Notes: generated by a model from the sequence alone, not told the origin. DNA of 64,000 nucleotides from Acidovorax kalamii (GCF_002245625.1 NZ_NOIG01000004.1:186001-250000), one strand, 5' to 3'. Shown: positions 1 to 9,292, numbered from the stretch's first letter. Numbers and translations: made by a program.

Positions 1-81
1 TTCCGCGAGGTGTGGAACATGACCAAGCCCAAGGCGGGCAGCAGCGGCTGGCTGGTGGCGGGCGTGCAGGCGCTCCAGTAA
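1..81 (+). CDS. Tim44-like domain protein, C-terminal end (partial)
   Basis: Only the last 26 codons are in the window. The frame is open from base 1 to a TAA at 79-81 and ends in residues FREVWNMTKP followed by a short tail. This ending fits the C-terminus of Tim44-like (mitochondrial import inner membrane translocase-like) proteins, which commonly lie just upstream of ubiJ in Burkholderiales. Those proteins are usually membrane anchored with a C-terminal lipid-binding-like domain. The assignment rests on a very short stretch and on gene order, so it is tentative; the reading frame itself is convincing. Confidence 0.55.
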   Translation, partial: FREVWNMTKPKAGSSGWLVAGVQALQ

Positions 82-91
82 AGAAAGACGC

Positions 92-112
92 AAGCCCCTG
101 TGCAAGGGGCTT
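92..112 (+). terminator. Hairpin between the Tim44-like gene and ubiJ
   Basis: Arms aagcccc (92-98) and ggggctt (106-112) form a 7-bp stem with a 7-nt loop. Only two or three T follow, so it may be a weak terminator or attenuator rather than a full stop before ubiJ, which starts 27 bases later. Confidence 0.35.
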
Positions 113-138
113 TCCAGTTCAGGGAATAATCGGGGACT

Positions 139-753
139 ATGGCAACACCACAGTCCCCTTTCTCTTTTCTGGACGGCCTTTTCGAGCGCGTGGCCGCCGG
201 TCCGCAACCCCCGCAATGGCTTGTGCATGAGGTGCAGCAGCGTCTGGTGCTGTTCCTCAACCATGTGCTGATGCAGGAACAGGAAGCCATGGACCGCCTG
301 GTGCGGCAAAAGGGCCGCGTCGCCCGCGTGCAGTGGCGGGTGTACTCGCTGGCGCTGGTCATCACGCCTGCGGGCCTGTTCAACCTGGCCCCTGAGACGG
401 CTGCGCCGGATCTGCAGTTGCACGTCACCGAAACCTCCCCCTTCACCCTGGCCCAGGGCGCATTGCGCGGCGACAAGCCTGTCATCCGCATCGAAGGCGA
501 TGTGCAGCTGGCGGCCGAGATCAACTGGCTGGTGGACCATGTGCGCTGGGATGTCGAGGAAGACCTGGCCCGCGTGATCGGTGATGCACCCGCCCACACC
601 GTGGCCCAGGTGGCCAGCCGTGGCGCGCAGGCCCTGCGCCAGTTTGTGGGGGCGCGCATGGCCGCAGGCGCTGCGGCATCGGCCCCATCCGCTCCGCTGG
701 CTCCGGCCGCTTACCCATCGCCGCAGGCTGGCGCCGACCGGGCCGACGCATGA
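139..753 (+). CDS. ubiJ: Ubiquinone biosynthesis accessory factor UbiJ (SCP2-like)
   Basis: A 204-residue protein of the SCP2/UbiJ type. UbiJ is a lipid-binding accessory protein that helps UbiB and the Ubi complex handle hydrophobic ubiquinone intermediates. The central region has the alternating hydrophobic pattern of an SCP2-like fold (around residues 55-125, including the run [15 protein letters not shown]), and the C-terminus is an Ala/Pro-rich low-complexity tail, as in other betaproteobacterial UbiJ proteins. Its stop overlaps the ubiB start in an ATGA junction at 750-753, which implies coupled translation. Position directly before ubiB is the strongest support; the SCP2 signature by eye is moderate. 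Confidence 0.82.
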   Translation: MATPQSPFSFLDGLFERVAAGPQPPQWLVHEVQQRLVLFLNHVLMQEQEAMDRLVRQKGRVARVQWRVYSLALVITPAGLFNLAPETAAPDLQLHVTETSPFTLAQGALRGDKPVIRIEGDVQLAAEINWLVDHVRWDVEEDLARVIGDAPAHTVAQVASRGAQALRQFVGARMAAGAAASAPSAPLAPAAYPSPQAGADRADA

Positions 754-2315
754 AGCGGTTTTTGCGGGGGGTGGCCATCCTCTGGGTGGTTTTCCGGTAC
801 GGCCTGGATGGCCTGGTGCTCGACAGTTTCCAGAAGCCCTGGTTGCGGATGATTTCCCGCGTGGTGTCGATCGGGCGCAATCTGGACGCCCCGCGGGGTC
901 AGCGCCTGCGCGAGGCTCTGGAGCGTCTGGGGCCCATTTTTGTGAAATTCGGCCAGGTGCTGTCCACCCGGCGCGACCTGCTGCCCGCTGACATCGCCGA
1001 CGAACTGGCCCGCCTGCAGGACCGCGTCCCGCCGTTTGACCCCGATGTGGCCATGGCCACCATCGAGCGCGCCTTCCGCAGGCCGGTGGACGAGGTGTTC
1101 ACCTCGTTCGACCGCACGCCTGTGGCCAGTGCCTCCATCGCCCAGGTGCATTTCGCCACGCTGCGCGACCGCCAGGGGGTGGAGCGCGAGGTGGCGGTCA
1201 AGGTGCTGCGCCCTGGCATGCTGCCCGTGATCGAGAAGGACCTCAGCCTGATGCGCATGATGGCAGGCTGGGTGGAAAACCTGTCGGCCGACGGCAAGCG
1301 CCTCAAGCCCCGCGAGGTGGTGGCCGAGTTCGACAACTACCTGCACGACGAGCTGGACCTGGTGCGCGAGGCCGCCAACGCCGCGCAGCTGCGCCGCAAC
1401 ATGCAGGGGCTGGACCTGGTGCTGATCCCCGAGATCTTCTGGGACTTCTGCCACGCCGAGGTGATGGTGATGCAGCGCATGAACGGCGTGCCCATCAGCC
1501 AGATCGACCGCCTGCGCGAAGCGGGAGTGGACATCCCCAAGCTGGCGCGCGACGGCGTGACCATCTTTTTCACCCAGGTGTTTCGCGATGGGTTCTTCCA
1601 TGCGGACATGCACCCGGGCAACATCCAGGTCAGCCTGGACCCTGCCACCTTTGGGCGCTACATCTCGCTGGACTTTGGCATCGTGGGCACGCTCACGGAA
1701 GTGGACAAGGAGTACCTGGCGCAGAACTTCGTGGCCTTCTTCCGGCGCGACTACAAGCGCGTGGCCGAGTTGCACATCGAAAGCGGCTGGGTGCCGCCAG
1801 AGACGCGGGTGAATGACCTCGAATCGGCCATCCGCGCGGTGTGCGAGCCGTACTTCGACCGCCCGCTCAAGGAAATTTCGCTGGGCATGGTGCTGATGCG
1901 CCTGTTCCAAACGTCGCGCCGCTTTCATGTCGAGATCCAGCCCCAGCTGGTGCTGCTCCAAAAAACCCTGCTCAACATCGAGGGCCTGGGCCGCGAGCTG
2001 GACCCGGAGCTGGACCTGTGGAGCACCGCCAAGCCCTTCCTCGAAAAATGGATGCTGGAGCAGATGGGCCCGCAGCGCCTGTGGCGCGAGCTGCGCGCTG
2101 AGGCGCCGCACTACGCCAAGCTGATCCCCGAACTGCCGCGCCTGGTCTATGACGCACTGCGGCAGCGCCCGGCAGACCAGCAGCAGGTGCTGCGCGAGCT
2201 GCTGGATGCGCAAAAGCGCACCAACCGGCTGCTGCAGTCCATCATTTATGGCGGGGTCGGGTTTGTGCTGGGCCTGCTGGCCATGCAGCTTTTCATGCGG
2301 ATACGGGTCTTCTAA
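750..2315 (+). CDS. ubiB: Ubiquinone biosynthesis atypical kinase/ATPase UbiB
   Basis: A 521-residue UbiB/ADCK-family protein, the usual length. The family ATPase is thought to help extract or present polyprenyl intermediates to the ubiquinone-modifying enzymes at the membrane. Visible hallmarks are the KxGQ motif KFGQ at residues 66-69 followed by LSTRRDLLP, an Ala-rich nucleotide loop (ASASIAQVH), the invariant lysine in VAVKVLRPG, the catalytic-loop analogue [11 protein letters not shown], and the metal-binding DFG in LDFGIVG. A hydrophobic C-terminal segment ([18 protein letters not shown]) should anchor it in the membrane. It overlaps ubiJ by 4 bases. Assignment is secure. Confidence 0.95.
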   Translation: MKRFLRGVAILWVVFRYGLDGLVLDSFQKPWLRMISRVVSIGRNLDAPRGQRLREALERLGPIFVKFGQVLSTRRDLLPADIADELARLQDRVPPFDPDVAMATIERAFRRPVDEVFTSFDRTPVASASIAQVHFATLRDRQGVEREVAVKVLRPGMLPVIEKDLSLMRMMAGWVENLSADGKRLKPREVVAEFDNYLHDELDLVREAANAAQLRRNMQGLDLVLIPEIFWDFCHAEVMVMQRMNGVPISQIDRLREAGVDIPKLARDGVTIFFTQVFRDGFFHADMHPGNIQVSLDPATFGRYISLDFGIVGTLTEVDKEYLAQNFVAFFRRDYKRVAELHIESGWVPPETRVNDLESAIRAVCEPYFDRPLKEISLGMVLMRLFQTSRRFHVEIQPQLVLLQKTLLNIEGLGRELDPELDLWSTAKPFLEKWMLEQMGPQRLWRELRAEAPHYAKLIPELPRLVYDALRQRPADQQQVLRELLDAQKRTNRLLQSIIYGGVGFVLGLLAMQLFMRIRVF

Positions 2316-2367
2316 GAGCCTGTTTACGATCTTGCGGGGGACCCCTGGGAGATCGCAAACAGGCTCT
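2315..2367. repeat. 53-bp palindromic element directly after ubiB
   Basis: Arms at 2315-2332 and 2350-2367 are 18 bp each and complementary at 17 of 18 positions (agagcctgtttacgatct against agatcgcaaacaggctct), with a 17-nt loop. The left arm begins on the last base of the ubiB stop codon. There is no T tract, so it looks more like a REP/BIME-type palindrome or a transcript-stabilising hairpin than a classical terminator. Confidence 0.7.
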
Positions 2368-2372
2368 ACGGC

Positions 2373-2408
2373 ACAAAAGTTGCCTTCATAATCCGCAGCA
2401 ACTTTTGT
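2373..2408. terminator. Second perfect hairpin downstream of ubiB
   Basis: Perfect 11-bp arms acaaaagttgc (2373-2383) and gcaacttttgt (2398-2408) enclose a 14-nt loop. The right arm carries a TTTT run within the stem, so it could act as a weak terminator. It follows the 53-bp palindrome by five bases, giving two tandem hairpins before the symporter gene. Confidence 0.5.
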
Positions 2409-2529
2409 TACGAATTTGGAGAAGGGGCCAGAACCCCTCGGTCTTCCCGGTACAGCCGCGCGGCCGCACGATGTGCTCGCTGCGTGTCCTGTTTATTTCG
2501 CAACCCCCTTGGAGCTTCGGAGCGGCACC

Positions 2530-3981
2530 ATGCTGTTGTCTTTCATCGTTCTGTATCTGCTGATTTCGATTGGTGTGGGCCTGTATGCCGCGACCCGCGT
2601 GCACAACACGGCCGACTATGCGGTGGCGGGGCGCAGCCTGCCCCTGGCGGTGGTGATCGCCACCACGTTTGCGACCTGGTTTGGATCGGAGACCGTGCTG
2701 GGGGTGTCGGCCCGCTTTGTCAGCGGAAACCTGGGGGCGGTGGTCGAAGATCCCTTCGGCGCATCCATGTGTCTGGTGCTGGTGGGGTTCTTTTTTGCCT
2801 ACAAGCTCTACCAGAAGAACCTGATCACGCTGGGCGATTACTACCGCCAGCGCTACGGGCGGGTGATCGAGGTGGCCTGCTCGGCCATCATCATGTTCAG
2901 CTACCTGGGCTGGGTGGCGGCGCAGATCACCGCCCTGGGCCTGGTCTTCAACCTGCTCACGCAGGGGGCCGTGTCGGTCACCATGGGCATGGTCATCGGC
3001 ACGTTGGTGGTGCTGATTTACACGCTGTATGGCGGCATGTGGTCTGTGGCCATGACGGACTTTGTGCAGATGATCGTGATTGGCGTGGGGCTGCTGGCCA
3101 TTGCCTGGTTTGCTGCCGACCTGGCCGGTGGCGCGGGCAAGGTGGTGGAGTACGCCGCCCGCGAAGGCAAGTTCCAGTTCTTCCCGAGCGGGGGGCTCAA
3201 GGAGTGGACCTTCTTCATTGCCGCCGCCATCACCATGATGCTGGGCTCCATCCCGCAGCAGGACGTGTTCCAGCGCGTGATGTCCTCCAACAGTGCCGAA
3301 ACTGCGCGTAAAGGCCCCGTGATTGGCGGCGTGCTGTACCTGCTGTTTGCGTTCATCCCCATGTTTGTGGTGACGGCCGCCGTGCTGGTGATGCCCGAGA
3401 CAGCGCAGACGCTGCTCAATGAAGATCCGCAGAAGGTGCTGCCTACGCTGGTGATGGAGCGCATGCCCATCATGCTGCAGGTGGCCTTTTTTGGCGCATT
3501 GCTGTCGGCCATCATGTCCACGGCGTCGGCTACCCTGCTGGCGCCCTCGACCACGTTTGTCGAGAACATCCTGCACAACCTGCGCCCCGGCATGACCGAC
3601 CAGCAGACCCTCAAGGCCATGCGTATCTCGGTGCTGGTGTTTACGGCCTGTGTGCTGACCTATGCCATCACCATGCAGGGCACCTCGATCTATGAGCTGG
3701 TGTCCGGTGCCTACCAGGTGCCTTTGGTGGGCGCCTTTGTGCCGCTGGTTTTTGGCCTGTACTGGAAGCGTGCGACGACCCAGGGGGCGCTGCTTGCGGT
3801 GGCGATGGGCCTGGGGGTCTGGCTGCTGTTTGTGGCCAGTCCCATGCTGTCGGAGGCCTTCCCGCAGCAACTGGCCGGTGTGCTGGCCGCGCTGGTGGGG
3901 ATGGTGGGGGGCTCTCTGGCGCCACAGTGGATCGAGGACCACAAGGGCCACGTCACCCACTACGAAGGCAGCGCCCGCTGA
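2530..3981 (+). CDS. Sodium:solute symporter family protein (SSS)
   Basis: A 483-residue integral membrane protein of the SSS family, which couples Na+ entry to uptake of solutes such as proline, pantothenate, acetate or sugars. About 13 hydrophobic segments are evident, beginning with MLLSFIVLYLLISIGVGLY; the DYAVAGRSLP segment after TM1 is the family hallmark, followed by ATTFATWFGSETVLG. The frame stays open upstream, but the ATG at 2530 has a GGAG about 8 bases before it and starts right at the first helix, so it is preferred. The substrate cannot be told from sequence. It stands alone between the ubiB hairpins and fmdB. Confidence 0.88.
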   Translation: MLLSFIVLYLLISIGVGLYAATRVHNTADYAVAGRSLPLAVVIATTFATWFGSETVLGVSARFVSGNLGAVVEDPFGASMCLVLVGFFFAYKLYQKNLITLGDYYRQRYGRVIEVACSAIIMFSYLGWVAAQITALGLVFNLLTQGAVSVTMGMVIGTLVVLIYTLYGGMWSVAMTDFVQMIVIGVGLLAIAWFAADLAGGAGKVVEYAAREGKFQFFPSGGLKEWTFFIAAAITMMLGSIPQQDVFQRVMSSNSAETARKGPVIGGVLYLLFAFIPMFVVTAAVLVMPETAQTLLNEDPQKVLPTLVMERMPIMLQVAFFGALLSAIMSTASATLLAPSTTFVENILHNLRPGMTDQQTLKAMRISVLVFTACVLTYAITMQGTSIYELVSGAYQVPLVGAFVPLVFGLYWKRATTQGALLAVAMGLGVWLLFVASPMLSEAFPQQLAGVLAALVGMVGGSLAPQWIEDHKGHVTHYEGSAR

Positions 3982-4007
3982 ATGCCCCGCCCCTGTGCCC
4001 GGGGCAT
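3982..4007 (+). other. Stem-loop after the symporter gene
   Basis: Perfect arms atgccccg (3982-3989) and cggggcat (4000-4007) with a 10-nt loop begin at the stop codon of the symporter. No T tract follows, so terminator function is uncertain. Confidence 0.4.
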
Positions 4008-4012
4008 GGGGG

Positions 4013-4039
4013 TTGAGGGGTGGGCATGCCGCCTATAAT
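4013..4039 (+). promoter_or_regulatory. Predicted sigma-70 promoter for the fmdB-like gene
   Basis: A consensus TATAAT lies at 4034-4039 with TTGAGG at 4013-4018. The 15-bp spacing is shorter than ideal, but the -10 is perfect and the start codon is 33 bases downstream. Confidence 0.45.
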
Positions 4040-4072
4040 TGAGGGTTTTGCACTTTCCCTCAACACACTGAC

Positions 4073-4414
4073 ATGCCTATTTACGCCTACAAATGCGGCT
4101 CCTGCGGCCATGCCAAGGATGTGCTGCAAAAAATCTCTGACGCGCCCCTCACGGTATGCCCCGCCTGCGGCGCAGAGGCCTTCTCCAAGCAGGTCACGGC
4201 GGCAGGCTTTCAGCTCAAGGGCTCGGGCTGGTATGTGACCGATTTCCGGGGTGGTAACGGGGGCAACTCTGCGCCTGCCACAGAAGCCAAGTCGGCGAGC
4301 ACCTCCGAGACGGCTGCATCCGCCAGCACCAGCGATGCTCCTAAAAAAGAAGCTGCCAACCCAAGCGCATCAGGCGCCAGTGGCAGTTCTGCATCTTCTG
4401 TTTCGTCGAGCTAA
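4073..4414 (+). CDS. FmdB family zinc ribbon protein
   Basis: A 113-residue protein beginning MPIYAYKCGSCGHAKDV, the signature start of the FmdB/CxxC_CxxC_SSSS family. Two CxxC pairs (CGSC near residues 8-11 and CPAC near 30-33) form a predicted zinc ribbon, followed by KGSGWYVTDF, also diagnostic. The second half is a Ser/Ala/Thr-rich low-complexity tail without further structure. The family is named for a putative regulator of formamidase expression, but its biochemical role is not established. It is followed 8 bases later by the DUF502 gene and then aspS, a recurring order in Burkholderiales. Confidence 0.88.
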   Translation: MPIYAYKCGSCGHAKDVLQKISDAPLTVCPACGAEAFSKQVTAAGFQLKGSGWYVTDFRGGNGGNSAPATEAKSASTSETAASASTSDAPKKEAANPSASGASGSSASSVSSS

Positions 4415-4422
4415 GGACCGGC

Positions 4423-5046
4423 ATGGCTGCCCTGCGCAAATGGCTGTTGACGGGTCTTCTGGTCATCGTTCCTGGTGTCATCACGGCATGGGTGCTCAAC
4501 TGGATTGTGAGCACGCTCGACCAGACCCTGCAGATCCTGCCCGTCGCATGGCATCCCGACAAGTTGCTGGGTGTGCATGTGCCTGGCTTTGGTGTGGTGC
4601 TCACCCTGCTGATCCTGCTGGTGGTGGGCGCCATCGCCAGCAACTTTGCAGGCCGCAAGCTGGTGCAGTGGGGCGATGCCCTGGTGCACCGCATCCCGGT
4701 GGTGCGCTCCATCTACTCCAGCGTCAAGCAGGTGTCCGACACGCTGTTCTCCGAAAGCGGCAACGCTTTTCGCACGGCAGTTCTGGTGCAGTGGCCCCGT
4801 GAGGGCGTCTGGACGGTGGCCTTTGTCACCGGCGCCCCCAATGGCGAAGTGGCCGCCTACCTGCGTGACGAATTCGTGAGTGTGTACGTACCCACGACAC
4901 CCAACCCCACGGGGGGTTACTTCGTGATGGTGCGCAAGAGCGACTGCGTCGAGCTCGAGATGAGCGTGGACGCCGCCCTCAAATACATTGTTTCGATGGG
5001 CGTGGTCGCTCCTGCAGACCCCACGCTCGTTTCCCCCAGTAAGTGA
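4423..5046 (+). CDS. DUF502 family membrane protein
   Basis: A 207-residue protein with two hydrophobic segments: near the N-terminus (residues 7-30, LTGLLVIVPGVITAWVLNWI) and near residues 46-70 (HVPGFGVVLTLLILLVVGAIASN). A soluble domain follows containing IPVVRSIYSSVKQVSDTLF, the conserved DUF502 core. The function of the family is unknown; in this position it accompanies fmdB and aspS. It probably sits in the inner membrane with the C-terminal domain in the cytoplasm. The family is recognised with good confidence but no role is assigned. Confidence 0.85.
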   Translation: MAALRKWLLTGLLVIVPGVITAWVLNWIVSTLDQTLQILPVAWHPDKLLGVHVPGFGVVLTLLILLVVGAIASNFAGRKLVQWGDALVHRIPVVRSIYSSVKQVSDTLFSESGNAFRTAVLVQWPREGVWTVAFVTGAPNGEVAAYLRDEFVSVYVPTTPNPTGGYFVMVRKSDCVELEMSVDAALKYIVSMGVVAPADPTLVSPSK

Positions 5047-5087
5047 ATCCCTTTTAACGCGCCACTCGGGCGCCGGAAGTTTCTGCC

Positions 5088-6905
5088 ATGGCCATGCGTT
5101 CCCACTATTGCGGTCTTGTGACCGAAGCCCTTATGGGCCAAACCGTCACCCTCTGCGGTTGGGTGAACCGTCGCCGCGACCACGGCCAACTGATTTTTGT
5201 CGACCTGCGCGACCGCGAAGGTATCGTGCAGGTGGTGTGCGACCCCGACCTGCTCGGCGAGCAGTTCAAGCGCGCCGAAGGCATGCGCAATGAGTTCTGC
5301 ATCCAGGTGAAGGGCGAGGTCAAGGCCCGTACGCCTGGGACCCTCAACGAGAAGATTTCGAGCGGCAAGGTCGAAGTATTTGCCAAGGAGCTGGAAGTCC
5401 TCAACCCGTCCGTCACGCCGCCGTTCCAGATGGACGACGAGAACCTGTCGGAAACCACACGCCTCACGCACCGTGTGATGGACCTGCGCCGCCCTCACAT
5501 GCAGCGCAACATGATGCTGCGCTACAAGACCGCCATCCAGGTGCGCAACTTCCTGGACAAGGAAGGCTTCATCGACATCGAAACCCCCATGCTGGGCAAG
5601 AGTACGCCCGAAGGCGCGCGCGACTACCTCGTGCCCAGCCGCGTGCACGACGGCCAGTTCTTCGCGCTGCCCCAGTCGCCCCAGCTCTACAAGCAGATGC
5701 TGATGGTGGCCGGCTATGACCGCTACTACCAGATCACCAAGTGCTTCCGTGACGAAGACCTGCGCGCTGACCGCCAGCCCGAGTTCACCCAGATCGACTG
5801 TGAAACCTCGTTCCTGAACGAGGAAGAGATCCGCGCCATCTTCCAGCGCATGATCACCGAGGTGTTCCAGACCCAGCTGGGAGTGGACCTGGGCGAATTC
5901 CCCATCATGACCTACCAGGAGGCGGCCTTCCGCTTCGGCTCCGACAAGCCCGACCTGCGCGTGAAGCTCGAATTCACTGAGCTGACCGAGGTGATGAAGG
6001 ACGTGGAGTTCAAGGTGTTCTCCGGCGCTGCCAACATGAAGGGCGGCCGCGTGGTGGCGCTGCGCGTGCCCGGGGGCTCGGCCGAGAGCGGCGGCATCAG
6101 CCGCGGCGAGATCGACGCCTACACCGAGTTCGTGAAGATCTACGGCGCCAAGGGCCTGGCCTACATCCGCATCAACGACCTCTCCAAGGGCCGCGATGGC
6201 CTGCAGTCGCCCATTGTCAAGAACATCCATGATGCAGCGCTGGCCGAGATCCTCAAGCGCTCGGGCGCGCAGAACGGCGACCTGATCTTCTTCGGTGCCG
6301 ACAAGGAAAAGATTGTCAACGACGCCATCGGCGCGCTGCGTCTAAAGATCGGCCACAGCGAATTCGGCAAGAAGGGCGGCCTGTTCGAAGACCGCTGGGC
6401 GCCGCTGTGGGTGGTGGACTTCCCCATGTTCGAGCATGACGAAGAAAACGACCGCTGGGCCGCAGTGCACCACCCCTTCACGTCGCCGAAGGATGGCCAC
6501 GAAGACCTGATGGACACGGACCCGGGCAAGTGCATCGCCAAGGCCTACGACATGGTGCTCAACGGCTGGGAATTGGGTGGCGGCTCGGTGCGTATCCACC
6601 GCGCCGATGTGCAAAAGAAGGTGTTCGATGCGCTCAAGATCACGCCCGAAGACGCACAGGCCAAGTTCGGCTACCTGCTGGACGCGCTGCAATACGGCGC
6701 TCCTCCTCACGGTGGCCTGGCCTTCGGTCTGGACCGCCTGATCACGCTGATGACGGGTGCAGAGTCGATCCGCGACGTGATCGCCTTCCCCAAGACCCAG
6801 CGCGCGCAGGACCTGCTGACCCAGGCGCCTTCGCCCGTGGACGAGAAGCAGCTGCGCGAGCTGCACATCCGTCTGCGCAACCCGGACGCCATCAAGGCCG
6901 CCTGA
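5088..6905 (+). CDS. aspS: Aspartate--tRNA(Asp/Asn) ligase
   Basis: A 605-residue bacterial-type class II aspartyl-tRNA synthetase of full length. It has an N-terminal OB-fold anticodon-binding domain ([20 protein letters not shown]), the class II catalytic motifs ([18 protein letters not shown] is motif 2), the inserted GAD domain, and motif 3 in [10 protein letters not shown]. Residue His32 in RRDHG corresponds to the histidine linked to relaxed tRNA recognition in non-discriminating enzymes (many discriminating ones have Leu there), so this enzyme may also charge tRNA-Asn for GatCAB-dependent amidation. That is an inference from one position. The preceding gene ends 41 bases upstream. Confidence 0.95.
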   Translation: MAMRSHYCGLVTEALMGQTVTLCGWVNRRRDHGQLIFVDLRDREGIVQVVCDPDLLGEQFKRAEGMRNEFCIQVKGEVKARTPGTLNEKISSGKVEVFAKELEVLNPSVTPPFQMDDENLSETTRLTHRVMDLRRPHMQRNMMLRYKTAIQVRNFLDKEGFIDIETPMLGKSTPEGARDYLVPSRVHDGQFFALPQSPQLYKQMLMVAGYDRYYQITKCFRDEDLRADRQPEFTQIDCETSFLNEEEIRAIFQRMITEVFQTQLGVDLGEFPIMTYQEAAFRFGSDKPDLRVKLEFTELTEVMKDVEFKVFSGAANMKGGRVVALRVPGGSAESGGISRGEIDAYTEFVKIYGAKGLAYIRINDLSKGRDGLQSPIVKNIHDAALAEILKRSGAQNGDLIFFGADKEKIVNDAIGALRLKIGHSEFGKKGGLFEDRWAPLWVVDFPMFEHDEENDRWAAVHHPFTSPKDGHEDLMDTDPGKCIAKAYDMVLNGWELGGGSVRIHRADVQKKVFDALKITPEDAQAKFGYLLDALQYGAPPHGGLAFGLDRLITLMTGAESIRDVIAFPKTQRAQDLLTQAPSPVDEKQLRELHIRLRNPDAIKAA

Positions 6906-6967
6906 TCCGGGGCGTTTTTCGGATCTGTCGATCATTGCAGATGCGCTCTCCTGGGGCATCGCATCAC

Positions 6968-7004
6968 AAAGCGGCACGGGCCTGGCGCCCGCGCCGCTTT
7001 TTTA
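6968..7004 (+). terminator. Rho-independent terminator after aspS
   Basis: Outer arms aaagcggc (6968-6975) and gccgcttt (6993-7000) enclose an additional GC-rich inner pairing, and a run of T continues to about 7003. This is a strong intrinsic terminator separating aspS from the downstream lipoprotein gene. Confidence 0.8.
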
Positions 7005-7041
7005 TTGGCCAGCCCTGGCTGGCGCTCAAAGGAAGTTCTCC

Positions 7042-7851
7042 ATGCGTTCCCATGCGTTGCGGGCGGTTGCCGCCGCTCTGGTACTGCTGGCCCTGGCGGG
7101 CTGCGGTGAGAAGAAAACCGAACTGGGGCAGGGCGGCTCGGTGGTCACCGGCTCGGCGGGCCCCCAGGGTGCGCAGAACGCTGCCAAGGAACTGGTGCGC
7201 TGCGAAGCCCCGGTGGCCACACTGGCGCTGGCCGAGAACCCGAACGGCTACACCATGGGCTCGGGCTACCAGCTGCCGTCCTCGCCCGTGCCCCTGGTCA
7301 AGCTGCTGGCCCAGCAAAGTGGGTGCTTCCGCGTGGTGGACCGTGCGGCGGGCCTGCGCGGCACCATCCAGGAGCAGGATCTCAAGGACTCCGGCATCCT
7401 GCGCAAAAACAACTCCACGGTGACCAAGGGCAAGGGCTATGAGGCGCAGTACACGCTCACGCCCAGCCTCACCTTCAGCGAGCAGGACGCCGGGCGGGGG
7501 CTCGCTGGCGTGATCGCCATGATCCCGGTGCTGCGTGACATCGCCGGTCTGGCCGGGCTGGTGGAGCAGGTCAAGTTCAAGGAGGCGCAGACGGCGCTGC
7601 TGCTGTCCGACAACGAAACCACCGAACAGGTGGCGGCCGCGACCGGCTCTGCCCGCACCACCGACCTGGGAGTGGGCGGCCTAGTGTTCGGCAAGCTGGG
7701 CGGCGCGGCGGGTGCGGGCTGGAGCAACACCAACGAAGGCAAGGTGATCGCGGCCGCCTTCCTGGACGCGCACAACCAGCTGGTGGTGCAGGTGCGTGCC
7801 CTGCAGGCCAAGGAGCTGCCGCCCCCGGTGGCCACGAAAACCAAGCCTTGA
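7042..7851 (+). CDS. Predicted lipoprotein, CsgG/HfaB-like
   Basis: A 269-residue exported lipoprotein. The N-terminus has an Arg, a hydrophobic stretch (AVAAALVLLALAG) and a lipobox ending in Cys around residue 21 (LALAGC). The mature part contains LVKLLAQQSGCFRVVDR, resembling the region of CsgG/HfaB-like proteins where predicted cell-surface biogenesis lipoproteins name their 'weak or strong repressed' partner segment, and a Gly/Ala-rich stretch near residues 210-230. A GGAAG precedes the ATG at good spacing. The lipoprotein call is firm; membership of the CsgG superfamily is a weaker judgement by eye. It is followed 15 bases later by nudB. Confidence 0.6.
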   Translation: MRSHALRAVAAALVLLALAGCGEKKTELGQGGSVVTGSAGPQGAQNAAKELVRCEAPVATLALAENPNGYTMGSGYQLPSSPVPLVKLLAQQSGCFRVVDRAAGLRGTIQEQDLKDSGILRKNNSTVTKGKGYEAQYTLTPSLTFSEQDAGRGLAGVIAMIPVLRDIAGLAGLVEQVKFKEAQTALLLSDNETTEQVAAATGSARTTDLGVGGLVFGKLGGAAGAGWSNTNEGKVIAAAFLDAHNQLVVQVRALQAKELPPPVATKTKP

Positions 7852-7866
7852 CTTGCCCAGGCGGCG

Positions 7867-8325
7867 ATGGAACAACAGCGGCCCTTCAAGATCCCCGAGT
7901 CCGTGCTGGTGGTGATCCATACCCCCGCGCTCGATGTGCTGTTGCTGCACCGTGCCGACGGTGGCAACCACTGGCAGTCGGTCACCGGCAGCAAAGACCA
8001 TCTGGATGAAGCCTGGGAGGCCACGGCTGTGCGCGAGGTGCGCGAGGAAACCGGTATCGACACCAGCGGCTGCGGCGTCGTGCTCACCGATTGGTGCTTG
8101 GAGAACATCTACGACATCTGGCCGCAGTGGCGCCACCGCTATGCACCCGGCGTGGTGTTCAACCGCGAGCGGGTGTTCGGCCTGTGTGTGCCCGCCGGTA
8201 CGGCGGTGGTGCTGAGCCCGCGTGAGCATGTGGCGTTCGAGTGGCTGCCCTGGCGTGAGGCAGCCGACCGCTGTTTTTCCGCTTCCAATGCCGAGGCTTG
8301 CCTCTTGTTGCCGCGCTTTGTTTGA
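7867..8325 (+). CDS. nudB: Dihydroneopterin triphosphate diphosphatase (Nudix)
   Basis: A 152-residue Nudix hydrolase resembling NudB, which removes pyrophosphate from dihydroneopterin triphosphate, an early step of folate synthesis after GTP cyclohydrolase I. The opening FKIPESVLVVIHT and HWQSVTGSKDHLDE are characteristic of NudB. The Nudix box runs from G in VTGSKD to REVREETGI, with one extra residue between the glycine and the first acidic position compared with the textbook GX5EX7REUXEEXGU. The conserved aromatic patch IYDIWPQWRHRYAPGV supports NudB rather than another Nudix member. folE, whose product makes its substrate, is encoded about 10 kb downstream in this window. Confidence 0.85.
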   Translation: MEQQRPFKIPESVLVVIHTPALDVLLLHRADGGNHWQSVTGSKDHLDEAWEATAVREVREETGIDTSGCGVVLTDWCLENIYDIWPQWRHRYAPGVVFNRERVFGLCVPAGTAVVLSPREHVAFEWLPWREAADRCFSASNAEACLLLPRFV

Positions 8326-8362
8326 AGTGCTGCGGCTGCGGGCTGGCCGATGGGGCTACGAC

Positions 8363-9292
8363 TCACTGCTGCTTTGCCAGCACCTTGACCAAATGTTCGG
8401 CAAACCCCTCGGCGGCTGGTGAGGTGGCGCGCTGCGTGGGGCTGTAAAGGCACACATAGCGCATAGCTTCAGGCGCAAGAATGCGCCTCCGCACCAGGCC
8501 CAGGGGCTTGGCCAGCGCGCCCACATAGTCAGGGGCCAGTGTGGCCGTCACGTCGGCCGCTGCCAGGCCCAGCGCGGTGGAGATGTTGTCCACGATCTCC
8601 ACCGGTGTCACGCGCTGCTCGCTGGGCAGGCCGGTGTGCATCTGGGCCACGCTGCGTTCGTGGTCGCGCCCGGCGGCCACCAGCGGGTGGGCGTGCAGCT
8701 GGGCCCAGGTCACGCTGCGCTGGCGCGCCAGCGGGTGGGTGGGGGCGCACCACAGCACCCAGGGGCTCTGGAACAAGGGCGTGCGTGCGATGTCTTCGCC
8801 GCAGGCGCGGTCCGGCCCGAGTGCCAGGTCGGCGTCGCCGCTGGCCACGGCGTCCACCAGTTTCTCCACCGGCGCATCGCGGATGTGGATGCGCACCTTG
8901 GGCCGCGTCTGTTGGTAGGCCTTGATGGCGCGGGGCAGGATCACGCTGGCCACCACCAGGGGGGCCGCAATGCGCACCACCCCGGCCGCACGGTTGCGTA
9001 CATCGCTCGCGGCCGTCTGCGCTATGCGCAGGTGCTTGAGCACCGATTCGGCCGATGCGAGGAACTCGCGCCCCGCGCTGGTGATGCCCACCCGGCGCGT
9101 GCTGCGCTCGAACAGCTTGAAGTCCAGCACATCCTCCAGCTCGCCCACCAGCTGGCTCACCGCCGACGGCGTGAGCGCCAGCCGGTCGGCGGCGGCCGTG
9201 AAGCTGCGCATCTCGGCCACAGTGACGAAGGCTTCGAGTTGGCGCAGCGTGAAATGGGGCAGGGACATGGGGGGAGATCGCGGTGGTGTCAT
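8363..9292 (-). CDS. LysR family transcriptional regulator
   Basis: A LysR-type regulator of about 300 residues. The N-terminal winged helix-turn-helix is clear (FTLRQLEAFVTVAEMRSFT, then AADRLALTPSAVSQLVGELE), followed by a linker helix and a periplasmic-binding-protein-like effector domain (VRIAAPLVVASVILPRAIKAY). It is divergently oriented from the aromatic-degradation operon that begins at 9421, so it is the likely regulator of that operon, responding to a pathway intermediate. The start is uncertain: ATG at 9292 has a weak GAAG upstream, whereas a second ATG at 9268 (MSLPHFTLRQ) gives the more usual LysR N-terminus. Confidence 0.88.
   Translation of the reverse strand: MTPPRSPPMSLPHFTLRQLEAFVTVAEMRSFTAAADRLALTPSAVSQLVGELEDVLDFKLFERSTRRVGITSAGREFLASAESVLKHLRIAQTAASDVRNRAAGVVRIAAPLVVASVILPRAIKAYQQTRPKVRIHIRDAPVEKLVDAVASGDADLALGPDRACGEDIARTPLFQSPWVLWCAPTHPLARQRSVTWAQLHAHPLVAAGRDHERSVAQMHTGLPSEQRVTPVEIVDNISTALGLAAADVTATLAPDYVGALAKPLGLVRRRILAPEAMRYVCLYSPTQRATSPAAEGFAEHLVKVLAKQQ

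Noticed and set aside
711..2213. Long minus-strand open frame opposite ubiB
   Set aside because: His/Gln/Leu-rich shadow of a well-conserved gene; no motif, no ribosome-binding site.
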